From Zopfochytrium polystomum (Eukaryota; Chytridiomycota; Chytridiomycetes; Chytridiales; Chytridiaceae), in NCBI GenBank assembly GCA_025765615.1, contig JAIVFJ010000062.1, positions 62,001 to 126,000 of the forward strand: DNA of 64,000 nucleotides. The letters are read 5' to 3'. Shown in pieces: positions 31,965 to 43,198 of the stretch. The stretch's first letter is position 1; every line of letters starts with the position of its first letter. The position numbers were made by a program, and so were the translations under genes. Under the pieces are notes generated by a model, which was not told where the DNA came from, made no database searches, and saw only the letters and a list, made by a program, of their open reading frames with translations.

Positions 31965-34909
31965 ACAACCGCCGCTTAGCAGGAGGAACCCTATTCCCCT
32001 GCGGCCCGTACATGCGCGGGTTCTCGAGCTGGAACGGGCCAGGAGCAGGACGTACCCACGGGTTCCGCCGACGCCGGAGCGGCGGCCATTTTTCAGGCAA
32101 CGTGGGAGAGGTTCGGGCGGTGAGGGCTTTTTCGAGGCATTCTGGGTTTGTTAGAGCGCCGGGGGAGGGGGGGGGGGAGGGGGGAGGAGGGCTTAGTGGG
32201 AAAGGTTTAGGTTGTAGGACGATGTGAGGGTACCTCGGAATGTGAACGCGGTGGTGTCCGGCACGAGCTCGCGCAGTTTGATCCAGCGCTCTTGCGCGTA
32301 CGAGACGGTGCTGTTTTTTTCCCAGTAAATAAATATGGGGCGAGAGCCAGCGGGTGAAAAAAAAAAGAAAAGGGTGGACTGCTCCTCACCGTTCTGTGCT
32401 CTGCGGAAGGAGCTGCCACTGGACTTCCGACTCGTCGCAGGCGGTCGGGTTCTGCGACAGCAGGCTGGAATGCGGGGGGAAAGGGAGGAAGAGGGGTTCA
32501 TGGTTTAAAACTGGGGTGTGAGGGGTGGACTGTTCGGTACCTTTGTAGAAGTAGGACGTCGTTACTGCGAGTCCAGTAATCCCTCCGGGCGACTCTTTCC
32601 AAAGTCTGCTGTTCGACCGCCGCGTCGCTGCTGTCGTCGCTTTCCTCCGTTTTCGACTGCTCCTCCTCCTCCTCCACCTCCTCCTCGTTTTTCTCGCCGT
32701 CCCCGCCGTCCTCGTCACTATCGCTATCCTCTCCACCGCCAGCAGCCGCGCCCCCCCGCCCCCTCCTCGTCCTCGCCAGGATCCGCCGATAGTCCGGTAA
32801 CATGGCCGCGCGAAACCTCTTCTGGCACTGCACCGCGTCGCGCGTCCCGACCGCCGCGGCCACGTCGCGCCACCGCCGCGTCGGGACCGTGCCGGTCCGC
32901 GCGTCGGCGTATGGCAGCGCGGCCGCGCAGAGACGGAGGTCTTCTGATTGCGACCAGAGCCCGGTTTCGCGGCCTGTGGGGGAGGGGTTTGGGTGTGTGA
33001 GTGTTGGTTGCGGGGGTTGGGGGGGAGGCTAAATGATGGGATTTTGTCTGACCTTCTTTCCGCTTTGTTAGAACGTTGTACCGTTGCTGTTATGAAAAAC
33101 GCGTCGAAGCATGAGGGTCGCCAAATTACGGGGACGGGGGGACTCGAGGACTCCTCACCTGACACCCTATCCTCCCCATCTTCTCGTCGATCGCCCTCCA
33201 CACCCTGCCCCTCTCCCGCACCAACGCCTCCAACCTCCGATCGTCCTCCGCCGTCCACGCCACCCCCAACGCCCCCGGAACGGGTGGAACGCCAGCCGCA
33301 TCCAATTGTGCACCGAGTCCGGGCTCCGCGCTACCCCGGAGGCCCGGCACACCGCGACCGCGAACCGCGTGTGCGGCGCCAGACGCGCGAGCTGCTCGTG
33401 CGCGCGGTCTGAGGAGGAGGAGAGCGCGGCGCGGCGGGCACGACGACGGTTCGCGAGGAGTGGGAGGTCGCTGGGGGGGAGACCGTGGTGGTGCAGATAC
33501 GCGGCCGCGGCGAGGGTCAGCGCGTGCCGCTCCGAGGCGGTGTAGCGGCCCCGGGCGAGCCGCGCGGAGGCGGGTGGGGCGTTGTTCTTTTTGCGGCGGC
33601 GGGGCGCTTTGCCGGCGGGTGGGAACGCGCTCGGGGGTGGCGGGGCCGGGTAGGGGAGGGGCTTTGAGTACTTGTAGGCGCCGAGGAGGCGAGGAGTGAG
33701 TTTGCGGCGCTTGCGGGGGTTGGAGGAGGTAGTGTCGGTGTCGGAGCCGGAGGAGCGTAGCCAGGTTGAGGAGGGTGATGACGGGGATGGAGAGGATGGG
33801 GAGGATCGCGACGATGCGGAAGAAGCTGAGGAGAGTGCGTCGGCGAGCCGTTTGCGGGATCGGGTCATGGGCCCGTCGAAGGGTGCGGACTCGCGATCCG
33901 TCCCGCTGTCGCCCGAACGGCCGTCGGTGGCTGATTCGGTGACGCTGGAGTGGGAGTCGCTGTCAATGAACTCGGCCGACACGCGCTTTGGCCGGATGTA
34001 GTCCCTCTTTCGCCGTCGCGGAACGCTAACAAGCTCTGCGACGTCCCGCTCCTGGTCTCTCTCGAGTTCCGGTGGGGCCGCCGTCGGTTGAACAGCCGGT
34101 GCGGCTAAACGCTCCGATCGCCGTGGCGGAGCGACGAGATCGTCCGACGAAGAGTCGGATATTGTCTCGAGCAACGCTGGCGCAGATCCTGCCAGGCGGC
34201 GTGACGATCGCCGAGTCGGTGTCTGAGGCTCCGCGTTGCTGCCGTCGGATGCGGCTCGTACCCGTTTTCTTGGCGGCGGCCTGGACGGGCTTCGGTGCTG
34301 GCGGGACTCCGGCGTGATCGGTTCGGCTGCGACTCGCTCTTTGCGAGGCGTTCGATCGCCGGAAGAGGTTGGTGTAGAAGGAACCTCAGTGGCTTGCTGC
34401 CAGGTAGGTGTCTGTTGGCTCGCAGCACAAGCGATCGCTGACGATCGTTCGAGGGGAGCACGAACCGAGTGCGGCAGAGACGGGGGTGTTTGAGGCAAGT
34501 CATGTCGCCGCAGGCGCGCTGCGATGCGTGCTGAAGGGGTGGTGGGGGGCGTGACGGCGGATCCCGAGGCGGATGCAGGAGGCTCGGGCGTTGGCGAGGG
34601 ACGTCGACGTCTCTTTCTCCGAGCAGTTCCGGCGGCGTCTTGTTGCGGGGAGGGGTACGGCGCAAAGGGGGGCCTACCGGCCGCGGACGCACCCTTTGGC
34701 GCGGACGAGTGCGGCGGCATGGTCGCTGCTGTCGGAGTTGTAGCGGGCGACAGATGCTGCTGCTGTTGTTGTTGTTGTTGCAGCCGCAGCGGCCGCGATG
34801 ACGGCGTCGTCGTCGCCGCCGTCGTCGTAGTCCTCGTCGGCGCTGGAGTAGTCCTCGTCGTCGTCGTCGTCGACTGTATTGGCGCCGTCGTCTTAGCAGG
34901 ACCTTTCAC
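31963..34909 (-). CDS. Myb-type DNA-binding protein, Reb1/TTF-I-like
   Basis: Nuclear protein with several Myb/SANT repeats arranged as in Reb1/TTF-I, the factors that end Pol I transcription and stall replication forks. Exons: 34909 to about 33166, 32973-32541, 32464-32390, 32310-32234 and 32141-31963. About 420 N-terminal residues are low-complexity (Thr/Pro/Ser, a Gln run, basic patches). The Myb-like part begins with G-R-Y-T-A-S-E-R-H. Next come W-M-R-L-A-F-H-P-F before W-T-A-E-D-D-R-R-L-E, then L-W-S-Q-S-E-D-L with R-W-R-D-V-A-A-A-V, then Y-W-T-R-S-N-D-V-L-L-L-Q. An acidic Glu/Asp stretch separates repeats. The frame slips near 33270, between two conserved blocks, and the exon 1 donor phase is unresolved. 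Family assignment is by repeat layout only. Confidence 0.6.
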
Positions 34910-35404
34910 GCAGGAAAGATCAGAGAGGGAGGGAAAAAAAAAAGAAAAACGACGACAGAAGGGGTCACGTGCGCCTCATTAGTCGTGCGTCGCAAGAAAG
35001 CAGCCGTTAGCCGAGCCACGGATCAAGCACACTCTCAACAGCGGCTGGTAATGCAACGAAGGTATTAATAACGAAGGCGAAGAAGAGCGCGCGGATATGT
35101 TTGGTTCTATTATTGTCGATTGCAGGAATGCGAGTGGGAAACAGTGGATGGGCGCAACACACAAGTATAAAGAAAGAATAAACATAGCGTGCATGTGCAG
35201 GGTCGAGAAGAAGTAGTGAAGTCAGGGAAGAAGTGAGCGGTAACGCAAAAGAATACCAAACATCTAATGACTGAGTGTCAAAACAGGGGTTTGAAAAGAG
35301 TCCAAAAAGAGGGAGAAGATGATGGCTTCTGGAAAGTGGCAGGGGCTGGGATACTACGGGTAGAAGAAAAAAGGCGGGGGGCGCTCAAGTCAAATTGGGG
35401 GCGC
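34910..35404. other. Intergenic region, no gene seen
   Basis: 5' flank of the Reb1-like gene and 3' flank of the chromodomain gene, both minus strand. A short poly(A)-rich stretch lies at 34935-34945. Nothing else is recognisable. Confidence 0.55.
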
Positions 35405-36237
35405 TTAGCGGCGGAAAACAAGCACGACCGAGTCGTAGATGCGGTCCCACAATGACCCAAGGAGACCAGGTGTCGGTGTGTAAGGCGCCAAAGTCTTTGG
35501 AGCTTTCGCGTCAAACTCGTCAAACTTGATCAGGTTCGCGGGCTTGGCATAGTGAGACCGCAGGTGCCACGAAGCGTCCTCGACCGACTGTCCGTTTTCA
35601 ACGAGGAGGTATTCGTGTTGGCCCTGCGATCGAGCAGAAAAGTGTGATCAGAGAGACTGTTCAAGTTGAAACATTGAAAACGAAAAGAGTCCCAACTCAC
35701 GGCTCGGGTCCTGCGATCAACGATCCACAAGACGTTCGCCTCCTCGGCCTTGATCGTCTCCACTGAAGTCGATGGAGTCGGTAAAGTCTCAACCGCTTTC
35801 TCGGGCGACGCGGACCGAAATTTCGATTTCGGTGCTGCCGCCGAGCTGCGTCGTCTCCTCGGGCTGGTCGGCGGCGGACCCATGATCGATGGCGAGGTCG
35901 GGCTGATCGGGCTGGTAGGGCTGGCCACGCTTGTCGGCGACAGGGGCAGACCGCCCGTCTTGTCGACCCCCTTGATCGACTTGGTCTTGAGGCGTTTCAG
36001 CGTCGGCTTCTTGTCGGACTTGACCTCGGCGATGGGCATAATGGCCGTGGGACCGGAAACCACGGAGGCAGTGGCGTTGTCGTTCAAGGTCGGTGTTGGG
36101 GTGTTGCGCGGCCGCAGCGAGGCGCGTCGGCCGGTCCGACGGCTCGGGACTGGCCCGTCGGTGGTGGAGGCGGCGGCGGCGGCTGCGTGGATGGGCGAAT
36201 CGACGACCATCGGGGTAGGGGAGATCTCGGCAGGCAT
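35405..36237 (-). CDS. Chromodomain protein
   Basis: Exons 36237-35701 and 35623-35405 (77-nt intron, phase 0) give 251 residues. The N-terminal two thirds are disordered, with repeated S-P-T-S motifs and basic clusters. The C-terminal part reads V-L-W-I-V-D-R-R-T-R-A-G-Q-H-E-Y-L-L-V, then S-W-H-L-R and N-L-I-K-F-D-E-F. This matches the strand, strand, helix order of a chromo fold (E-Y-L-V and W-x-x-x-x-x-L-I-x-x-F), which binds methyl-lysine histone tails in most members. One aromatic-cage position seems to be tryptophan. The intron falls exactly inside the chromodomain. Role in chromatin is inferred from the domain. A chromo-shadow variant cannot be excluded. Confidence 0.7.
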
Positions 36238-37505
36238 TGAGTGAGCTGTTTTTTTTTTCTTCTTTCTTCTTTACAAGGGCGGGTTAGGTCAGGTTGGTAG
36301 GAGCTTGAGTGCGAAAAGCGGCGTGCACGTGTAGACGCGTGAGTCTATTTATAGTCGAGAAATTAAGGGCCGGCGCGACTAGAAGTCGAAGAAGGCGAGG
36401 TGGAGATGTTGGGTTTGCATGGTGAAGGACAAAGGGCTTCGGACAGACGCGGGAAAAATCATTTTATTTGGAGATGTCCTGTCCCCCAATTCACCCGCTC
36501 ACACAACTAGTGGGCTGGTCTCTCCGATTGAAGCTCCGCTCTTTGGTGGCGCCGAAAGAGGGAGAGAAACCGATTGGAAACTCTGTCTACACGCTCGCAT
36601 TTCCATCTCCACATACGGAAAAATGACGGAGAAGAGAGAGAGGAGGAGAGAGAAGACGGGAGAGAGAAGAGAGAGAGAGGAGAGAGAGAGAGGAGAGAGA
36701 GGAGGAGAAAACGGAAAGATGAGGAGAAGATAGGGGGACGAGATTTAGAGAGATGGAGCGAGTGAGCGGATAGAGACCGAAGACAGAGAGAGAAGCACGT
36801 GAAAGCAGATAAACAAGAGGAATGCCATGCATGGTACTGTGTGTGCGCGCGGAGTGGGGAGGCTGCTCTCCGGTCATTTACAGCCATGGCCGGTGACGCG
36901 ATAACTTTCTGTTCCTCGAAGCGCGTGCAAAAACCATTAACAAGAAAATTTAGCGGTGCCGAGAAGCGTGCATTGGAAGTGACGAGTCTCAAATATTTGT
37001 CGGTAACCAACTCGATTCTCATATCGTTGTGGCGCGACTGAATCAGTTTGCGGGATTGTGCTAATACCAACGACAAAGTAAAGATGTGCCTTGTCAGATC
37101 TCGCAAAAGAAAAGATCGACGTGCCCTGCAATCTGCATCATCATTTCGACCCAGGAACATTGACCGCCTTTATTTGTTCATCTATCTTAAACCTTTGCGA
37201 ATGAGCTGCTCCGGCACGGGTGCGTCCTGCGATTTTGGCGCCGGGATATAGGAGCAAGTCGCTCCATGGCTCGGTGGGCTTGGGTATATTTGTTTCCAAA
37301 AATACGATGAGATGGCGTCCACTGAAAGGCAAGGAGGAGCGTAAGGGGACCTTCGGATTCATGCGCCCACTCGGCATGTTCGATTGTGCTGGAGGCGAAC
37401 CGCGCCCTGCTTTCGCTTTGCAGTCTTTGGGCTGGTGCGGGCAGCGACGATTTTCTTTAACTTCAAAAAGAACAGCAAACTATACACATCATTCTGACGA
37501 TCCGC
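36238..37505. other. 1.27-kb intergenic region with GA-rich tract
   Basis: 5' flank of the chromodomain gene and 3' flank of the phosphatase. A purine tract with GAGA units spans about 36630-36735. Minus-strand frames at 37141-37377 and 36507-37160 are open but unrecognised; I do not call them genes. Confidence 0.5.
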
Positions 37506-38141
37506 CTATCCGACTATCGGTCTCGCCTCGCCTATCCGCCGTCTGGTCCATAACTTGCTTCTCCCACTGCCCAACTGCAAGAGGAATCCCTCATTCGGCG
37601 CGACGCACGCCCTCGCCTCGCGAGCCATTTCAACGGCGCGCCGCCAACCAACATGCGCCCTCCACACCAGCAGCGCCGCGGCAACCGCCCCACTCCGCGA
37701 CGACCCCATCTGGCAATGCACCAGCACGTTCCCAGAATCCTCGCCGCCGCCATCGCGCCCACCAGCCTCCCCCAACACAAACTTCACCGCGTCCCCAAAC
37801 CACGACAGCAAGTCCACCCCCTCCGCCGCGTCCGCGACCACGATTGGCAGGTACGCGATCCCGTCGTCGCGGAAGGGAGACCAGTCTTCTTCGAGCACTT
37901 GCACCACGCGGGTGATGTTGTGGGCACGGAGGAGATCGCGGTCCAGTGCGGCCGCGAGGTTGCCGATGTAGAGTTGCGGAGGTCCGCGGAAGTGGAAGAC
38001 GTGGTTCATGGGCGTGGCGAGGGCCTCGCGATAAGCGGCGCTGAGCGAGGACCAGCTGCTGGTTGTGGATTGGGTTGTGTCGTGGGGCGTGGCGGCGAGG
38101 TCGGCGATGGCGCCGCCGGCGTCGTTGGGTGGCTGGGTCAT
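37506..38141 (-). CDS. Dual-specificity protein phosphatase
   Basis: Cysteine-based phosphatase of the atypical DUSP group. Single exon, 211 residues from Met at 38141; the frame stays open to an earlier Met at 38231. Seen: L-Y-I-G-N-L-A-A-A near the start of the domain, V-L-E-E-D-W, I-V-V-A-D-A as general-acid loop with the Asp, then the P-loop V-H-C-Q-M-G-S-S-R-S-G (H-C-x5-R). The catalytic Cys and Arg are intact. No kinase-interaction or membrane domain is visible. The substrate is unknown. It is divergent from the pentameric channel gene, with about 230 bp between starts. Confidence 0.85.
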   Translation of the reverse strand: MTQPPNDAGGAIADLAATPHDTTQSTTSSWSSLSAAYREALATPMNHVFHFRGPPQLYIGNLAAALDRDLLRAHNITRVVQVLEEDWSPFRDDGIAYLPIVVADAAEGVDLLSWFGDAVKFVLGEAGGRDGGGEDSGNVLVHCQMGSSRSGAVAAALLVWRAHVGWRRAVEMAREARACVAPNEGFLLQLGSGRSKLWTRRRIGEARPIVG

Positions 38142-38374
38142 GACGAATGAGTGTGTCTGTTTCCAACCACACGAAAGACGCTTGGCTGTCGGGGAATATG
38201 GCCACGGGATTTGCTTGCTCTGAATCTTCATGCTGCAACCCTCGAATTAATATTTCAGCATACTACATATGTCAATCAGTGCTTCGTTCTAGAAGCGGGC
38301 TTTGTGTTCTAAAATACATTCTGGGGTTCGCCTCGGCCGAATTGTTACTAAAGGACGCGATCCGGCACCCAACA

Positions 38375-40012
38375 ATGCACTCTGGCCGCCATCGGACCAC
38401 CCCTGTTGTTACACTCGCTAAGCTCGCAGCATTGGCGGCAGCAGCAGCAGCCGTAACCGGCGCCTCCGCTCAGAATCAGAGCATCGGGATTGCGGGTCTC
38501 CCAGCGGGGTTCAACGTATCCACAACATCCTCCACACACTATGTGACCCTCTACCTTCTCCACAACACCAACGCTCCCTACCACAAGCTGGACCCGCCCT
38601 TTGTTTCCGTCAACGGCGTTGGCATCGACGAGGAAGGAACCGTCATTGCAGTCTCGTTAGGCGTGAATCGCGTGTACGCAATCGAGCCGAAATCTAGCTC
38701 GTTCATTGTAAGTCCAATGTGAGAATTGTAGCCGGCCGTTTCACCGTTGCCACACTGCAAACGCAGCTCGATATGGACGTCGTGCTGTCGTGGGAAGACC
38801 GCCGTTTGGCGTTTTGGAACCCGTCCTTCGTGTCGGCGCCACTGGAAGTGGATCCAAACCTCGTCTGGAAGCCATTCATCTACTTTTCGAAGCTCGCCAT
38901 CGACACGGCCAGCGTTCCGGATCCCATTTTTGAATCGGTGGTCGTGACGGGAAATGGACTGGGGACTGTGTCTTGGGCGAGGGTAAGCTCTTCCTACTTA
39001 ACGTCACCACTACTTGCTCCTGATTCGAAGGACAGCAAATGGTCCTCCCATTCTCCTCAAAATACGCACTCCAAAGCTTTCCGTATGACAACCAGACGCT
39101 CTCGATTTCGCTGATTCTCGGAAAAGGCGACAGTAATCGCATCTACCTCGACGTCTACGACTTTGCCTTTGCCGCTGATGTGTTCTCATCGCTGTGGACG
39201 GTGAGGCTGAAAGCTGCCCTTCATTTTTGCTTCTGACTGCTGCAACAGCTGGACACCGCCCAGAATGAAACGAGATCCAGCGCCGAGGTCGCTTTTACTT
39301 TCTCAATCACACGGGTTCCCGCTTCCTACGTCAGCCGTTACATGTGAGTCGCCTTTTCCTGCAAGGTTGAAAGCTGAGTTTTCGCCTCCCCCGCCCAAAG
39401 CCTCCCAATGGCCATGCTTTGCATCATCAGCTGCATCACCTACTTTATCGAACCCTCCGTCTTCCCGCCCCGGTTCACCGGCCTCGTCGCGCTCATGCTC
39501 TCTGTCGTTACGATGAACGTGATCGTGTCACAGGAGCTGCCGAAAGTGAAATGTGCGAAAGCTCCTTTTTTTCCTTCCGCAGCGTGAGCTGACACAATGG
39601 TTCAACCACATCTAGATCTCACAACACTGGATATATTCATCACCTGCACTTTTTTGTACGTCTTTATGTCGCTCATCATGTCCGCTGCGACCTACGTATT
39701 GCACTTGTAAGAAGTAGAACGTTCCTTCCGCATCATTTTGTTTTTCAAGACAACGATAGTACTAACGTTGTCGAAAAAAGGCTTAAGTTCAAGCTTTCCA
39801 GCGCCGCGCTCCAAGCTTTCCTGCGCGTCGCTGTCCCGCTCTCTATCCCTTTCACTTTTGGCCTGGTCTTCACGACACGGAACGCGGGCTTCTCCGTCGG
39901 CGCGGGCCTCTGCGTCGCCGGTCTTGTTGTTGTGATTCCGGTTGGTTGCGCATTCGCGTGTTGGGAGGTGTGGAGGATGAGGAGGGAGGCTGGGGGAGAT
40001 TCAAAGTCGTGA
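38375..40012 (+). CDS. Pentameric ligand-gated ion channel subunit
   Basis: Subunit of the Cys-loop receptor superfamily (pLGIC). Exons 38375-38707, 38767-38982, 39036-39200, 39249-39343, 39401-39552, 39616-39706 and 39781-40012 all join in frame to 427 residues. There is an N-terminal signal peptide (Ala-rich, about 15-34). The extracellular part has L-S-W-E-D-R-R-L (family W-x-D-x-R-L), W-K-P-F-I and S-F-P-Y-D-N-Q (family F-P-F-D-x-Q). The cysteines of the Cys loop are absent, as in prokaryotic members. M1 begins R-Y-I-L-P-M-A-M-L, M2 runs L-V-A-L-M-L-S-V-V-T-M-N, then P-K-V-K-Y-L-T-T-L-D leads into M3, and M4 ends the protein. Ligand and ion choice cannot be read. pLGICs are rare in fungi. 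Confidence 0.85.
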
Positions 40013-40118
40013 GGAGGACGGAGGGCTTTTCCTGTCGCCAAATAAGTCTGCAAGCAGCGATGCTTAAGCTACCATAGTATATTTTCCAATTCGTTCCTAT
40101 CATCTATACATCACATCT

Positions 40119-41081
40119 TTACAACAGATTACACCTATTCGCGCGTTTTGCACGCTTGATTGTATCTCGCTTAAACTCCACCGCTTTCAATCCTGCGGTC
40201 TTGAAGACATCAGAGACACCTTCATTGGTCTTGGCCGAGCATTCGACGTACCGCGCGCGAAGCTTTCGCGCCATTGCATGACCCTGCGGAAAAGCGATAC
40301 ACTTCAATTTACGTGGATTGGAATGTGAAAGCTCGAGAAACAGCCACCTCTGCAAAGGTTACTGGGTGCTTGCCGTCACGCGTCAGCTCCGCGACGATGT
40401 TGGAATCGCCTCGCAAGTCCTTCTTGCATCCGACGAGAACGACTGGAGCTCCGGTGGCAAAGTGAGCAAACTCCTCAATCCACTGTGATAAGTTAGACAT
40501 TGTCGAGTGCGACTCAAATCACAAACGACGTAACCTCACACGATGTTCTAAGCTGCGGAGCGTCTTCGGAGATCCGATGGAGAAGCAGGCAAGGATCACA
40601 TCTGTGCTTGGGTATGCGAGGGGCCGCAGTCTGGAGTAATCGCCCTCGTCGCATGTGTCCCAGAGAAAGAGCTGGACCTCGCTCTTGTCGTCCAAAGGGA
40701 CGTTGATGTTGTGAACGTCGGTCACTGAGTTGGGGATTTGTGAGCCGTCAAAGTGGCCAAGTGGTAAGTACAAAACCAGGCGCCTACCACGCGGAACGGG
40801 AGCCTGGAATCAGCACAACTCGTTAGAATAGCCGCAGCGTGACCCGCTCGATTGTCAAGCTCACCGTTGGAAAAAATCCAATTTTACAGGCAAGTAAAAG
40901 GGTCGTCTTTCCAACTGATGTGATCGATGAGAATCCGCAAACGCACTCGATCCAAACGCCGCTTTGGCGCTCCGACCTTACCGCTAGGATCGCCAGCAAC
41001 GACCAGCTTCTTTCGTAAGGATGTCTTTCCGCTGGATTCGAGCGGCCCAGTTGCGCTGTTCGACCTGATGGTTGCGGGCAT
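40119..41081 (-). CDS. Divergent Rho-family small GTPase
   Basis: Exons 41081-40982, 40914-40865, 40803-40788 (16 nt), 40724-40540, 40482-40348 and 40283-40119 give 216 residues. P-loop G-D-P-S-V-G-K-T-T is intact. C-K-K-D stands for the usual T/N-K-x-D, and C-S-A-K is intact. The C-terminus C-N-L-L is a CaaX box that predicts geranylgeranylation. Switch residues are changed. The switch I Thr that holds Mg2+ appears as Arg (P-V-P-R-V). Switch II reads W-D-T-C-D-E-G-D-Y instead of W-D-T-A-G-Q-E-D-Y, so Gly becomes Asp and the catalytic Gln becomes Glu. It may not hydrolyse GTP normally. The 106-bp gap to the channel gene is convergent. Confidence 0.8.
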
Positions 41082-41611
41082 CGGGCTGTTAGAACCAACC
41101 AACAAAACGAAGATCGTAAAGGGAGCAGTGATTGCAGAGAAGGGGACGCTGCGGCACGGTCAATGCTGCGCCATCCGTACATCGCTGGCGGCAGCCGGCG
41201 GCGCCAAGAAAGTTCTGATACTGTGGCGCAGGTACGGGATTACCAAAGACACATCGGGATTGCTGAGTTTTCGGCCCCCGCTCCGGCGGGTTGGTTACTC
41301 TGTTTCGTGATTTTATTTGGGTGCCGCTCCTTCGTTCTGCACTTCTTTGGAATAAACTTCATTTCCGATCCACCCGCATGGAGCTTCTGATCAAACCCAT
41401 ACAAGCCTTCTGCTTCCGTCTTTCGATTTTTACTGCAGCGATACCACCCTGTCGTCGGGAACGTCACCGCCTCCACCGCGTTTTGAAACTTTTCTTTCAG
41501 GGTTATGGTTCCGCATCGCAACGACGCTTTCGTGGATACGCATCGCGATGCCTCAGCTGCTTTCATTCACGGGGGAAAAAAAAATACAAATCGGCGGCGA
41601 GCCACACAGCA
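41082..41611. other. Intergenic region, no gene seen
   Basis: Divergent region between the Rho-like gene (minus) and the TMEM53-like gene (plus). Open frames here are unrecognised. Confidence 0.5.
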
Positions 41612-42762
41612 ATGGTGCCAGCACCGCCGTCGCCGCAGCCGCTCTTCTCTACGCTACTACCAGGCTCATCCACCACCGCCGCTACGGCTCGTGGGCCAGC
41701 TGCACCAGCGACGACGACGGCGGCATCACCGGCAGCGACGTTGCCAAGTCGTGCAACAAGGTATCCCGTCCTGCTGCTCGGCTGGATCGACGGCAAGTTC
41801 AAGGACGTTGCAAAGTACGCCGACTTCTACCTGGACCGCGGACACCCCGCCGTGCTGGGACTGTCGCCTGGAAGAGTTGAGTGGGATTAGCTCATGCCAT
41901 GTTGGGTTGTAGCCCTTGGATGACTCAGTGGTTTCCCGCGTTATGGGTCAAACGACGACCCTCCCAGGCAGATTTCTTGGGTGGAGTGGAGGAAAACATG
42001 TCGCGGCGGGGTGATAGTGCATTCCTTTTCAAACGGCGGTAAGGTTTCTCCGACTAACTTGGTCCGGCCTCTGATCCTCCCGTTCTCGCATTCAACACAC
42101 ACACGCACACCCCTTTTGCACACTCAAACAAAGGCTTCATGACGCTCTTTCAAATCCTCACCTACCTCCCCGAAACTGCAACACCCCCACGCACCCTGCA
42201 CATCCGCGCGCTGATCCTCGACTCGGCCCCCGGCCCCACCATTGAAACCGGCGTCAACGCAATGACCGTCGCCATCCGGTCGCCCTGGACTCGATTCACG
42301 ACCTGCGCGGCCGTGCGAGCGGCGATTTTACGCGTGGGTCGCCGGCAGGTGGGTCTGCATGCGGCTGCGGGTCCCCGTGGAGGCTGGTTGTAGCCGACGC
42401 CGCGCACAAAGTGTTGGGGATGAGGACGGCCGCGATGGACGACGACAGAGGTGCGGTGGAGCTTGCCAGCGCGCCAAAGCTGTTTTTGTACTCACGCGAG
42501 GACAAGCAAGTCGTGGCCGCGCACTTTGAAAAGTACGTTGCGCGGGCGAGGGAGGCGTCTGCGGCGGCGGCGGCGGCGATGGGTGGGACTGCTGCAAAAA
42601 GGGGAAGGGTCTGCGGAGCAGACAGCGGAGAAGGGGGAATCCGGCGGCGCAGCACGCGTTCAAGCGAAGCGTTTTGAGGGCTCCGGGCACGTTCGCCACG
42701 CCGTAAAGTTTCCGAAAGTCTACTGGGGGACCGTGGACGAGTTTCTAAGAAGTAGGTTGTGA
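41612..42762 (+). CDS. TMEM53/DUF829-like alpha/beta hydrolase
   Basis: Member of the DUF829/TMEM53 group of alpha/beta-hydrolase-fold proteins. First exon from 41612 has a Ser/Thr/Ala-rich leader, then V-L-L-L-G-W-I-D-G-K-F-K-D-V-A-K-Y-A and G-H-P-A-V-L-G-L-S-P. Exon 41968-42038 supplies V-H-S-F-S-N-G. Exon from 42134 continues G-F-M-T-L-F-Q-I-L and A-L-I-L-D-S-A-P-G. Later parts give K-L-F-L-Y-S-R-E-D (the acid residue region) and G-S-G-H-V-R-H, with Y-W at the end. The nucleophile elbow would be S-F-S-N-G-G, and the G-H-V-R-H histidine completes the triad. Two frame shifts (about 42350-42380 and in an A5G4 run near 42596) prevent a clean join. Animal TMEM53 is a nuclear-envelope protein; the fungal role is unknown. 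Confidence 0.65.
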
Positions 42763-43159
42763 ATAAGATTCGCCACTTCCGGCGAGTCGCCATCGAATAG
42801 ATAGAGAGTTGTTGAGGAGGGCCGACGATCGACCGCAATCAGTGGAGTCAGGCCAGCGTGCACAAGGAACATGGGATGCTCTTCTTGATGCAGGGCATCA
42901 GCACTGAATTGTTCACATACAATAAGGTCAATATTCAAAAATAAGAATACACCCCCAACCCAGGCGAAGATTGGTGGAGGATTTGGTCTGGTGGGTGGTT
43001 CAGACAATATGCGAGAAAAGATTCCTCGAATGCTCCGTTCTTGCAACCTGTGTGATGGTAAGTCCCGCATGACTGAACAGGCTTCTAACGGGGGATGGTG
43101 CGAGCAGGATCCCCGCCTTGTTGGATGATGGCTCCTCCGCACACTCACATTCACACATA

Positions 43160-43198
<39 letters not shown>

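Noticed and set aside
38708..38731. A 24-nt intron in the pLGIC gene
   Set aside because: Gives the wrong frame. The 59-nt intron ending at 38766 fits phase and family conservation.
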